Shown here: positions 8,917 through 17,113 of the stretch, one piece after another
Numbering within the stretch: the stretch's first letter is position 1
Layout of the letters: the number at the start of each line of letters is the position of its first letter
Notes under the pieces: model-generated
The model's input: the letters and a program-made list of their open reading frames with translations, nothing else
Told to the model about the DNA's origin: nothing
Databases searched by the model: none
Program-made: the position numbers and the translations under genes
Assembly: GCA_963755085.1 (NCBI GenBank)
Contig: CAVWIN010000008.1
Coordinates: 186,001 to 250,000 of the forward strand
DNA from: JACVRM01 sp963755085
Lineage (GTDB): Bacteria; Actinomycetota; Thermoleophilia; Gaiellales; Gaiellaceae
DNA length: 64,000 bases
Reading direction: 5' to 3'

Positions 8917-8978
8917 CAGGCAAGGACGCAGGGAGCCCCAATATGCCGGCATATTTGGGCGACCGAGGACGCCGCATG
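8917..8978. repeat. Dispersed hairpin-centred repeat, copy A
   Basis: This intergenic element has conserved arms AGGACGCAGGGAGC and CGACCGAGGACG. They flank a perfect 16-base palindrome, AATATGCCGGCATATT (8940-8955). The same arms occur around a different hairpin at 31805-31857, so this is a repeat family. It lies between the kinase and fhaA and overlaps no gene. Confidence 0.6.
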
Positions 8979-9057
8979 GCGGTTCCGGGCGCCGCCGGAA
9001 ATGCCCTGACCATTACCGGAAGGGCCACTAAACTCGCCCTCCGGGCAGAATGCCGCG

Positions 9058-9816
9058 GTGAGCGTACTCAGGAGCATCGAGGGCAAGATCGAGGCGCTGT
9101 TCGAAGGCGTCTTCGGTCGGGCGTTCCGCACCCACGTCCAGCCCGTCGAGCTGGCGCGGAAGCTGGCCAAGGAGATGGACGACCACCGGCTCGTCTCGGT
9201 CTCGCGCGTCTACGTCCCGAACGAGTACACGATCTACCTGTCTCCCGGCGACCGCGAGCAGTTCTCGTCGTACGAGGACGCGCTGCGCAGCGAGCTGCAG
9301 GAGTACATCGCCGAGCACGCGCGCCGCGAGGACTACGCGCTCACAACCCGGCCGCGGGTCCGCTTCGAGACCGACGACGACCTCACCGACGGCGTCTTCG
9401 GGATCGCGACGCAGATGATCGAGCCGGGCACCGACGGCTCCCCGGAGCCCGCGGTCGAGGCCGGCGCAACGATGATCTACCGGCCCGAGCCGCCGCCGCC
9501 GCCCGCCCCGGAACCCGAGCCGGAACCGGAGCCGGAACTGCCCGCAACCCTGAGCGTGAACGGCAGCGCGCATTCCCTCGAGAAGGAGCGCGTGGTCATA
9601 GGACGGTCGAAGGACTGCGACATCCGCCTCGAGGACCCGAACGTCTCGCGCCACCATGCCGAGGTGCGGCGCGAGGGCGCGGCCTACTGGGTCGTCGACC
9701 TGGATTCCACGAACGGCGTCGAGCTCAACGGAAGCCGGATCCGCCGCTCGCGGCTCAACGAGGGCGACCGCATCACGATCGGCTCGACCGATCTCGTGTT
9801 CGGCCAGACCGCGTGA
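9058..9816 (+). CDS. fhaA: FhaA-like protein: DUF3662 domain plus FHA domain
   Basis: The 252-residue protein has an N-terminal DUF3662 domain (about 1-125), a proline/glutamate linker built of repeated PE pairs (about 145-160), and a C-terminal FHA domain (about 165-250). The phosphothreonine-binding residues are visible in IGRSKDCDIRL, SRHHAEV and STNGV. In mycobacteria FhaA binds phosphorylated MviN and helps regulate peptidoglycan synthesis. It is the first of seven closely packed plus-strand genes running to ddl. The start is a GTG at 9058. Confidence 0.93.
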   Translation: MSVLRSIEGKIEALFEGVFGRAFRTHVQPVELARKLAKEMDDHRLVSVSRVYVPNEYTIYLSPGDREQFSSYEDALRSELQEYIAEHARREDYALTTRPRVRFETDDDLTDGVFGIATQMIEPGTDGSPEPAVEAGATMIYRPEPPPPPAPEPEPEPEPELPATLSVNGSAHSLEKERVVIGRSKDCDIRLEDPNVSRHHAEVRREGAAYWVVDLDSTNGVELNGSRIRRSRLNEGDRITIGSTDLVFGQTA

Positions 9817-9842
9817 GCGGGCAACACCGGGCGAGTTAGGAG

Positions 9843-10325
9843 ATGATCGGAGCCACCAGCACCGTGAACGTCGACGAGGCGCTGCTCGCGCTGAAGATCG
9901 CGTTCCTCGTCGTCCTCTACCTCTTCATCTGGCGGATCGTCCGGACGGCGAGCAAGGACCTCCGCCTGCCGCAGGAGAGCTTCGTGCTGACGCCCGAGGG
10001 CGCGCGCGAGCGGCGCAGCCGGCGCTCGGCCGGAAAGCTCAGGGTGCTGCAGAGCCCGGCGCTGACGCCCGGCCACACGATCGGCATCGACTCCGCCCCG
10101 GTCCAGGTCGGCCGCGGCGGCCAGAACGACATCGCCATCGAGCGCGACGAGTTCGCCTCGTCCAACCACGCCCGCTTCACGCCGCAGCGCGACGGGGTGT
10201 GGGTCGAGGACGCCGGCTCCACCAACGGCACCTTCGTCAACGGCGAGAAGGTCGAGGAACCGCGCCGGCTGCAGCCTGGCGACGTCGTGCGCGTCGGCGA
10301 GACTGACCTGAGGTTCGAGGTATGA
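9843..10325 (+). CDS. fhaB: FhaB-like FHA-domain protein with N-terminal membrane anchor
   Basis: This 160-residue protein has a single transmembrane helix at about residues 14-33, a short basic linker and a C-terminal FHA domain (about 75-158). The domain shows GRGGQNDIAIE, SSNHARF and GSTNGTFVNG. In actinobacteria FhaB (FipA) recognises phosphorylated partners of the division machinery. It is preceded by a TTAGGAG ribosome-binding site. Its stop overlaps the ATG of the phosphatase gene, consistent with one operon. Confidence 0.92.
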   Translation: MIGATSTVNVDEALLALKIAFLVVLYLFIWRIVRTASKDLRLPQESFVLTPEGARERRSRRSAGKLRVLQSPALTPGHTIGIDSAPVQVGRGGQNDIAIERDEFASSNHARFTPQRDGVWVEDAGSTNGTFVNGEKVEEPRRLQPGDVVRVGETDLRFEV

Positions 10326-11239
10326 GGATCAGCGCGCACGCGGCCGCGACCCACGCCGGGCGCAAGCGCCGGCACAACGAGGACGCGTACGTCGAGCGGC
10401 CGCCGCTGTTCGCGATCGCGGACGGGATGGGCGGCGCGCGTGCCGGAGAGGTCGCGTCACGCCTCGCCGCCGCGGCGCTCGAGGACGACGGCGCCGCCGA
10501 CGGCGCGCCCGAGGAGCGGGTGGTCGAGCTGATCCAGGAGGCCAACCGCCGCGTGTTCGAACGCGCCAACGAGGACGCGTCCGCATCGGGGATGGGCACG
10601 ACGATGACGGTCGCGCTCGTGGACGACGGCGGCGTGACAATCGGCCACGTCGGCGACTCGCGCGCCTACCGGCTGCGCGACGGAGCCCTCGAGCAGCTCA
10701 CCGACGACCATTCGCTCGTTGCCGAGCTCGTGCGGAGCGGCCGGCTGACGCCCGAGGAGGCCGACGCGCACCCGCAGCGCTCAGTGATCACGCGCGCGGT
10801 CGGCACCGACCCGGACGTCGACGTGGACGCCTTTACCGTCGCCGCCGAGCCGGGCGACGTCTACCTCCTCTGCTCGGACGGGCTGACGGACATGCTCGAC
10901 GACGGCGGAATCCGCACCGTCCTCGAGGAGCACCCGGACGACCTGCGGGCGACGGCCAAGGGACTCGTGAACGCGGCCAACCGCGTGGGCGGCGACGACA
11001 ACATCACGGTCGTCTGCTTCGCGATGGGCGAGGACACGCCCGAGGGCGCGACAGCCTCAATGGACGCGATCGACGGTCCGACGGAGGAGAACGCGCTCGA
11101 CGAGGACACGGTCCACGGGCTCGACGCGCCGACGGCGATCGAGCCGCCCGAGGAGCCGCGCCGTGGTCTCTTCGCCCCGGCGCTGCTCGGCGCGGCCGTG
11201 GTGGCGATCGTCGTGCTCGTCTGGCTGGTGCTGCGCTGA
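10322..11239 (+). CDS. pstP: PP2C-family serine/threonine phosphatase (PstP-like)
   Basis: The 305-residue protein has all PP2C metal and phosphate motifs: the N-terminal RKRRHNEDA, DGMGG, GHVGDSRAY, LLCSDGLTDM and GGDDNITVV. After an acidic Thr/Glu-rich linker one C-terminal transmembrane helix ends the protein, so the catalytic domain faces the cytoplasm. Known PstP enzymes reverse phosphorylation by the PknA and PknB kinases and by their substrates. Here the gene shares start and stop overlaps with fhaB and the SEDS gene. Confidence 0.94.
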   Translation: MRISAHAAATHAGRKRRHNEDAYVERPPLFAIADGMGGARAGEVASRLAAAALEDDGAADGAPEERVVELIQEANRRVFERANEDASASGMGTTMTVALVDDGGVTIGHVGDSRAYRLRDGALEQLTDDHSLVAELVRSGRLTPEEADAHPQRSVITRAVGTDPDVDVDAFTVAAEPGDVYLLCSDGLTDMLDDGGIRTVLEEHPDDLRATAKGLVNAANRVGGDDNITVVCFAMGEDTPEGATASMDAIDGPTEENALDEDTVHGLDAPTAIEPPEEPRRGLFAPALLGAAVVAIVVLVWLVLR

Positions 11240-12495
11240 TGGGAGCCCGCAACCGCGAGCTCTGGAACCTGATCGTCGTCGGCCTGCTGATGAGCGCGGG
11301 CTTCGCCAGCGTCTACATCGCCCGCCAGGAGCAGATCTCGTCGACCTCGCTGACGGCGGCCGGCTTCTTCTTCGCCCTCTACCTCGTCGCGCACGTGGTC
11401 GCCCGCTACACGGTGCCGTACGCCGACCCGTACCTGCTGCCGCTTGGCGGGCTGCTCACGGCGGTCGGCCTGACGGAGATCTACCGGCTCCACACCGCCG
11501 ATGCGTTCCGGCAGGGCACCTGGGTGGTCGTCGGGGTCGCGCTCTTCTCGCTGACGCTCATCGCCCTGCGGCGCGACTACCGCCAGCTCGAGTCGTACAA
11601 GTACCTCTTCGGCATCGCATCGATCCTGCTGCTGCTGCTCCCGGCGCTGCCCCACTTCGGCGCGACCGTGAACGGCGCCCGCCTGTGGGTGCGCGTCGGC
11701 TCGCTGCAGTTCCAGCCGGGCGAGCTTGCCAAGATCTTCCTGATCGTCTTCCTGGCCGGCTACCTGCGCGAGAAGCGCGAGGTGCTGGCCCAGGGACGGA
11801 TCAAGGACTACGGCCCGCTGCTGGCGATCTGGGGCGCAGCGATGCTCGTCCTCGTCGAGACGCACGACCTCGGCAGCGCGCTGCTCTTCTTCGGGATCTT
11901 CCTGGCGATGGTCTACGTGGCCACCGGGCGCGCGCTCGTCGTCCTGATAGGCCTCGTGCTGTTCGTCGGCGGCGCGGCCTTCGTCTACCACTACACCGCG
12001 CGCGTGCAGGAGCGCGTCCGGGTCTGGCTCGACCCCTACAAGTACGCGCACGACCAGGGCTACCAGACGCTCCAGGGCCTCTACTCGATCGGGCACGGCG
12101 CCTTCGGCGGGACGGGCCTCGGCAAGGGCACGTTCACGACCACGTCGGGCCAGCAGATCATCCCGTACGCAAACACCGACTTCATCTACTCGGCGCTCGC
12201 GCAGGAGCTGGGGCTGATCGGCGTCGCCGCGCTCGTACTCGTCTACATGCTGGTCGTGCTGCGTGGCATGCGCGTCGCGCTGCTGGCCGATGACGGGTTC
12301 TCGAAGCTGCTCGCGGCCGGGCTCACGTTCGGGTTCGCCCTGCAGACGTTCATCATCGTCGGCGGCGTCCTGCGGATCATCCCGCTGACCGGGATCACGA
12401 TGCCGTTCGTCTCCTACGGCGGGTCGAGCCTGCTCTCGAACTTCGTGCTCCTCGCCGGGCTGATGCTCGTCTCCAACCGCTCAAACCGCCCATGA
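11239..12495 (+). CDS. rodA: SEDS-family peptidoglycan glycosyltransferase (FtsW/RodA)
   Basis: This is a 418-residue polytopic membrane protein with about ten hydrophobic helices. It has the SEDS hallmarks: QFQPGELAKIF, VETHDLGSALLFF with its catalytic-type acidic residue, and the C-terminal PFVSYGGSSLL. SEDS proteins polymerise lipid II into glycan strands together with a class B PBP, which is the next gene. The order after the FHA and phosphatase genes matches the rodA position of the mycobacterial cluster, so RodA is more likely than FtsW. The distinction is not certain from sequence alone. Confidence 0.93.
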   Translation: MGARNRELWNLIVVGLLMSAGFASVYIARQEQISSTSLTAAGFFFALYLVAHVVARYTVPYADPYLLPLGGLLTAVGLTEIYRLHTADAFRQGTWVVVGVALFSLTLIALRRDYRQLESYKYLFGIASILLLLLPALPHFGATVNGARLWVRVGSLQFQPGELAKIFLIVFLAGYLREKREVLAQGRIKDYGPLLAIWGAAMLVLVETHDLGSALLFFGIFLAMVYVATGRALVVLIGLVLFVGGAAFVYHYTARVQERVRVWLDPYKYAHDQGYQTLQGLYSIGHGAFGGTGLGKGTFTTTSGQQIIPYANTDFIYSALAQELGLIGVAALVLVYMLVVLRGMRVALLADDGFSKLLAAGLTFGFALQTFIIVGGVLRIIPLTGITMPFVSYGGSSLLSNFVLLAGLMLVSNRSNRP

Positions 12496-13964
12496 ACCAT
12501 CAGATCACCCGCCTCGGCGTCGTCGCCGTCGTCCTGCTCGCGTCGCTCATCGTGATGACGACCTACTGGCAGGCGTGGGCGGCAACGGATCTCGCCGACC
12601 GGCAGGACAACGCCCTCGAGACGGTCGCCGCGCTCACCGTCAAGCGCGGGAAGATCTACGCCGGCAACACCGTGGTGGCGACGAACGTGAGGCGGCGCAT
12701 CGGCGGCCAGACGCTCTATTTCCGCCGCTACCCGACGGGCGGGCTCTTCTCGCAGGTCGTCGGCTACTCGACGCAGGTGCGTTCGCGCGCCGGGCTCGAG
12801 CAGTCGGAGAACGACTTCCTCACCGGCGCGAACACCAACCTGTCCACCGTCCTTGACACGACGTTGAACAAGCTGCAGGGCAAAACGGTCACCGGCAACG
12901 ACATCCATCTCACGCTGCGCCCGGGCGCGCAGCGGGTCGCATACCAGCAGCTCGGCAGCCGCTGCGGCGCGGTGGTGGCGATTGAGCCGTCGACCGGCCG
13001 CATCCTGGTCATGGCCTCGACTCCGACGTACAACCCGAACCTGATCGAGAAGAACTTCAACAAGGCCGCCTCGTCCAATGGGGGCTGCGGCGGGCGGCTC
13101 GTGAACCGGGCGACGGCCGGCCTCTACGCGCCAGGCTCCACGTTCAAGGTCGTGACGACCACCGCGGCGCTCAACTCGGGCAAGTTCAAGCCGACCTCAA
13201 CGTTCGACGACCCCGGCTACTGCGAGGAGTACGGCAAGCGCGTCTACAACGCCGAGACGAACTCGCCGTTCGGCACCGTCACGCTCGCCCAGGGCCTCCA
13301 GCACTCGATCAACTCGGTGTACTGCAACGTCGGCAAGGCGCTCGGCGCGATCAAGCTGCTCGACGCGGCCAAGGAGTTCGGCTTCTACGGCAAGCCGCCG
13401 CTCGACCTGCCGAGCGGCGAGGTCAAGGCGAGCGGCCTCTACAAGAACAACAAGCTCTTCTTCCCCAAGAACGACTTCCAGGTCGACCCGGGCCGGCTGG
13501 CGTTCGGCCAGGAGCGCCTCGGCGTCACGCCGCTTCAGATGGCGATGGTCGCGGCGACGGTCGCGAACAAGGGCGTGCTGATGAAGCCGCAGCTGGTCGA
13601 GAAGATCACCTCGCCGAGCGGCAAGACCGTCGTGAAGCTCCACCCGGACGCGCTCAACCGCGCCATGACGCCGCCGGTCGCCGAGCAGATCAACCAGATG
13701 ATGCAGTCGGTCGTCGCGGCGGGCACCGGGACGAACGCGCAGATCCCGGGCGTCAAGGTCGCCGGCAAGACGGGGACGGCGGAAACCGGCGTCGCCGGGC
13801 GCAACACGACGTGGTTCATCAGCTTCGCTCCGGCCGACGATCCGAAGGTCGCGGTGGCGGTCGTCGTCGAGAACCAGCCCGGCGTCGGCAACACGTACGC
13901 GGCCCCTGTTGCAAAGGCCGTCTTGCAGGCACTCTTGCCGAAGGCGTCGAACTCTCACCCCTAG
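12492..13964 (+). CDS. pbpA: Class B penicillin-binding protein (transpeptidase, PbpA-like)
   Basis: The 490-residue product has a short cytoplasmic N-terminus, one membrane helix (about 9-28) and a pedestal domain. The transpeptidase domain carries the three active-site motifs S216-TFK219, S272-I-N274 and K426-TG. It cross-links peptidoglycan made by the SEDS partner encoded directly upstream, with overlapping stop and start. The pedestal is short, as in actinobacterial PbpA, and no PASTA repeats are present on this protein. Confidence 0.93.
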   Translation: MNHQITRLGVVAVVLLASLIVMTTYWQAWAATDLADRQDNALETVAALTVKRGKIYAGNTVVATNVRRRIGGQTLYFRRYPTGGLFSQVVGYSTQVRSRAGLEQSENDFLTGANTNLSTVLDTTLNKLQGKTVTGNDIHLTLRPGAQRVAYQQLGSRCGAVVAIEPSTGRILVMASTPTYNPNLIEKNFNKAASSNGGCGGRLVNRATAGLYAPGSTFKVVTTTAALNSGKFKPTSTFDDPGYCEEYGKRVYNAETNSPFGTVTLAQGLQHSINSVYCNVGKALGAIKLLDAAKEFGFYGKPPLDLPSGEVKASGLYKNNKLFFPKNDFQVDPGRLAFGQERLGVTPLQMAMVAATVANKGVLMKPQLVEKITSPSGKTVVKLHPDALNRAMTPPVAEQINQMMQSVVAAGTGTNAQIPGVKVAGKTGTAETGVAGRNTTWFISFAPADDPKVAVAVVVENQPGVGNTYAAPVAKAVLQALLPKASNSHP

Positions 13965-13968
13965 GTCT

Positions 13969-15984
13969 ATGGCCACCTCGGACACGCTGATCAACACGCT
14001 CTTCGACGGGCGCTACCGCATCCTGCGCCGGCTCGGGCGCGGGGGGATGGCGGACGTCTACCTGGCCGAGGACGAGGAGCTCGGCCGCCGGGTCGCGGTC
14101 AAGATCCTCAACGACCGCCACGCCGCCGACGAGCAGTTCGTGGAGCGCTTCCGGCGCGAAGCGACGAACGCCGCCGGGCTGTCGCACCCGAACATCGTCT
14201 CGATCTACGATCGCGGGGAGGCCGAGGGCACCTACTACATCGCGATGGAGTACCTCGAGGGCTCCACGCTCAAGGACATCGTCGGCAGTCGCGGCCCGCT
14301 TCCGGTCGGCGAGGCGATCGGGTTCACGCGCGACGTCCTCGGCGCGCTGAAGGTCGCACACCGGAAGGGCATCGTCCACCGCGACATCAAGCCGCACAAC
14401 GTCATGTGCGACGCCGACGGCCGCGTGAAGGTCACGGACTTTGGCATCGCGCGCGCCGGGGCCAGCCAGATGACCGAGGCCGGCTCGATCATCGGCACCG
14501 CGCAGTACCTGTCGCCCGAGCAGGCGCGCGGCGGCGTCATCGACGCCCGCTCCGACCTCTACTCGGTAGGCGTCGTGCTCTACGAGCTCTTGACCGGCAC
14601 CGTGCCGTTCAACGGCGACACGACAGTCGAGATCGCAATGAAGCACCTCTCCACCACCCCGGAGCCGCCGTCGGCGCGCCGGCCCGAGCTGCCGCAGGCG
14701 CTCGACCAGATCGTGCTGCGCGCGCTCGCCAAGGACCCGGACGAGCGCTACCAGACGGCCGAGGAGATGGATGCGGAGCTCGCGCGGGTGGCCGAGGGCT
14801 ACCCCGTCAGCCCGGAAACCGCCGAGGCGGCCACACAGGTGCTCGCCGGCGCCGGCGCGATCGACACGGCAGCGACGGCGATCGCGCGCGCACCGACGGC
14901 GATCACGCCGCGCCCGCCGGCGCAGCCGCCGGCGGTCATACCGCCGTACCGGCCGCCGAGCCGGGGCTACTACTACGAGGAGCCGCCGCCGCGTCGCCGC
15001 GCAATCTGGCCGTGGATCGTCGTCGGCCTCCTCGTCCTTGCCGCCGGCGCCGCCGTATTCCTCGCCTGGGGGAAGATCCAGGACCAGCTGAACAAGAACA
15101 CGGCAGTCGCCGTGCCATACGTCGTCGGGACCAAGGAGATCCTCGCCGTGCGGAGGCTGCGTGAGGCCGGCCTGACGGTCACGTCCGGAACCGGAGGCAA
15201 CAGCTCGATCAAGCGCGTCCCGAGCGCGACCGTGCCCGTGGCGATCGTGATCTCGCAGGACCCGCAGGCGGGCGACAAGGTGCCGAAGGGCAAGCTCGTC
15301 AGCCTGCAGGTCTCGACCGGCCCACCGGAGGCGGTCGTGCCCGACGTGCGCGGGAAGCAGTTGAGCGACGCGATCGCGGCGCTTGCGGCACGCGGCCTGC
15401 ACTCTGCGTATATGAACGTGCCGTCGAGCAAGCCGGCATTGACGGTCGTCGCCCAGGATCCCGCGCCGGGCAAGACGGTGCCGGCGAAGACAACGGTGCA
15501 CATCAATGTCTCGAAGGGGCCGCAGCAGGTTTCGGTACTGAACGTGGTCGGTCAGACGTACGACGCCGCGGCGAGCCAGCTCCAGAGCAGCGGCTTCGCC
15601 GTCGCGCGCCAGAACATCGAATCGAACGAGCAGGCCGGCGTCGTGGTGGCGCAGAACCCGCTGGGCGGCGCCGTGGTCTCGCAGGGCGCCACGATCACCC
15701 TGTCGGTGTCGAAGGGCCCAACGGCCGTTAACGTGCCGGACGTGACGGGCCTCGACGAGGCTACGGCGACTGCGCAGCTCCAGGACAAGGGGTTCGTCGT
15801 CCAGTCACGCAACCGCGTCACGTCGGACTCGACCGAGGACGGGCTCGTCGTCGAGCAGCGCCCCGCCGCGCTCTCCACGGTGAAGCCGGGGTCGACCGTG
15901 ACGATCTTCGTCGGCCGCTTCCAGGGCACCTCGTCATCAGGTGCCACGAGCACCACGACGACCACGACGCCGACCGTCCCGTGA
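13969..15984 (+). CDS. pknB: PASTA-domain serine/threonine protein kinase (PknB-like)
   Basis: Starting at the ATG at 13969 gives 671 residues. The cytoplasmic kinase domain (about 16-275) has GRGGMADV, K45, HRD D139 and DFG D157. After a Pro-rich juxtamembrane stretch a helix at about 345-365 leads to four extracellular PASTA repeats (about 377-655). Each begins with a VPDV-like motif. The tail is rich in Ser and Thr. PASTA repeats bind muropeptides or lipid II, and PknB kinases tune cell-wall synthesis and division. The gene is flanked by pbpA and ddl, the classical setting. Confidence 0.95.
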   Translation: MATSDTLINTLFDGRYRILRRLGRGGMADVYLAEDEELGRRVAVKILNDRHAADEQFVERFRREATNAAGLSHPNIVSIYDRGEAEGTYYIAMEYLEGSTLKDIVGSRGPLPVGEAIGFTRDVLGALKVAHRKGIVHRDIKPHNVMCDADGRVKVTDFGIARAGASQMTEAGSIIGTAQYLSPEQARGGVIDARSDLYSVGVVLYELLTGTVPFNGDTTVEIAMKHLSTTPEPPSARRPELPQALDQIVLRALAKDPDERYQTAEEMDAELARVAEGYPVSPETAEAATQVLAGAGAIDTAATAIARAPTAITPRPPAQPPAVIPPYRPPSRGYYYEEPPPRRRAIWPWIVVGLLVLAAGAAVFLAWGKIQDQLNKNTAVAVPYVVGTKEILAVRRLREAGLTVTSGTGGNSSIKRVPSATVPVAIVISQDPQAGDKVPKGKLVSLQVSTGPPEAVVPDVRGKQLSDAIAALAARGLHSAYMNVPSSKPALTVVAQDPAPGKTVPAKTTVHINVSKGPQQVSVLNVVGQTYDAAASQLQSSGFAVARQNIESNEQAGVVVAQNPLGGAVVSQGATITLSVSKGPTAVNVPDVTGLDEATATAQLQDKGFVVQSRNRVTSDSTEDGLVVEQRPAALSTVKPGSTVTIFVGRFQGTSSSGATSTTTTTTPTVP

Positions 15985-17042
15985 GCGAGCGCATCCGCGT
16001 CGCCATCCTGACCGGGGGCCGATCGAGCGAACACGACATCGCGCTCGCATCGGCCCGCTCGGTCGTCGACTCGCTCGACCCCGACCGCTACGAGGCCGTG
16101 CCGATCGAGATCGGCCGCGACGGCCGCTGGGCGCTCGAGCCCGGCTCCCGCGGGGAGCTGACCAACGGCCGCCCGGCCGGACATATTCGCGAGGAGTCAC
16201 CAAGTCAGGAGCGCGCCGCCGAGACGCTGCCGGTGCCGGTGCGCGAGACGACGCCGGCGATGCTCGGGGAGGTCGACGTCGTCTTCCCCGTGCTGCACGG
16301 CCCGTTCGGCGAGGACGGGACGGTGCAGGGGCTGCTCGAGCTGGCCGGCGTGCCGTACGTCGGCGCCGGCGTCACCGCATCGGCCCTCTGCATGGACAAG
16401 GACCTGATGAAGGCGGTGCTCCGCGACCGCGGCATCCCGGTGACGCGCAACGTCACGCTGCGCCCGGGCGAGCCGTGGGAGAACCCGTACGGCTTCCCGG
16501 TGTTCGTGAAGCCGGCGCGGCTCGGCTCCTCGGTGGGGATCACGAAGGCGACGATGCCGGAGGAGCTGGACGCCGGCATCGAGCTCGCGTTCCGCCACGA
16601 CGAGAAGGTGCTGGTCGAGGAGTTCGTGGACGGGGTCGAGGTCGAGTGCGGCGTGCTCGGCAACGAGGCGCCGATCGCGTCGCTCCCGGGTGAGATCGTC
16701 GCGCACGCCGACTGGTACGACTTCGGCGCCAAGTACGACGAGGGGGGCATGGATCTCGTCATCCCGCCCCGGCTCGACGACGAGGTCGTCGAGCGCATCC
16801 AGGAGCTCTCGGTGCGGACGTTCGTCGCCACCGACTGCGAGGGCATGGCGCGCGTCGACTGCTTCGTGCGGCCGGACGGCGAGGTGCTGATCAACGAGCT
16901 GAACACCATCCCGGGCTTCACGGCGACGAGCGTCTACGCGAAGCTCTTCGCCGCGTCGGGGATCTCGTACCCGGAGCTGCTCGACCGGCTGATCCAGCTG
17001 GCCCTCGACCGCCACCGGCGGCGGGCCAGGCTCGAGTACTAG
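15981..17042 (+). CDS. ddl: D-alanine--D-alanine ligase
   Basis: This 353-residue ATP-grasp enzyme joins two D-alanines for peptidoglycan precursor synthesis. Visible motifs are the N-terminal GGRSSEHDIALASA (substrate binding), KPARLGSSVGITKA (ATP lid), VEEFVDGVEVE and the metal-binding INELNTIPGFT near the C-terminus. The GTG start overlaps the pknB stop by 4 bases, so it is probably the last gene of the fhaA-to-ddl operon. A double hairpin follows its stop. Confidence 0.95.
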   Translation: MSERIRVAILTGGRSSEHDIALASARSVVDSLDPDRYEAVPIEIGRDGRWALEPGSRGELTNGRPAGHIREESPSQERAAETLPVPVRETTPAMLGEVDVVFPVLHGPFGEDGTVQGLLELAGVPYVGAGVTASALCMDKDLMKAVLRDRGIPVTRNVTLRPGEPWENPYGFPVFVKPARLGSSVGITKATMPEELDAGIELAFRHDEKVLVEEFVDGVEVECGVLGNEAPIASLPGEIVAHADWYDFGAKYDEGGMDLVIPPRLDDEVVERIQELSVRTFVATDCEGMARVDCFVRPDGEVLINELNTIPGFTATSVYAKLFAASGISYPELLDRLIQLALDRHRRRARLEY

Positions 17043-17059
17043 TCCCGGCAGGACACCCA

Positions 17060-17099
17060 GGGGTCAGACCCCGGTAGCACCGCTTGTGCAGCAGCGGTG
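17060..17099. terminator. Two adjacent hairpins between convergent genes
   Basis: GGGGTCAGACCCC (17060-17072) is a short palindrome. It is followed by CACCGCT (17078-17084) and its inverted copy AGCGGTG (17093-17099) around an 8-base loop. They sit between ddl and the convergent kinase gene and could end transcription from both sides. There is no T-tract, so the terminator role is inferred. Confidence 0.5.
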
Positions 17100-17113
17100 T
17101 GCCAAGACTGTGG

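Noticed and set aside
13819..15501. A 560-codon minus-strand frame opposite pbpA and pknB
   Set aside because: It is the antisense shadow of two well-conserved genes, with Arg/His/Asp-rich composition and no motifs.
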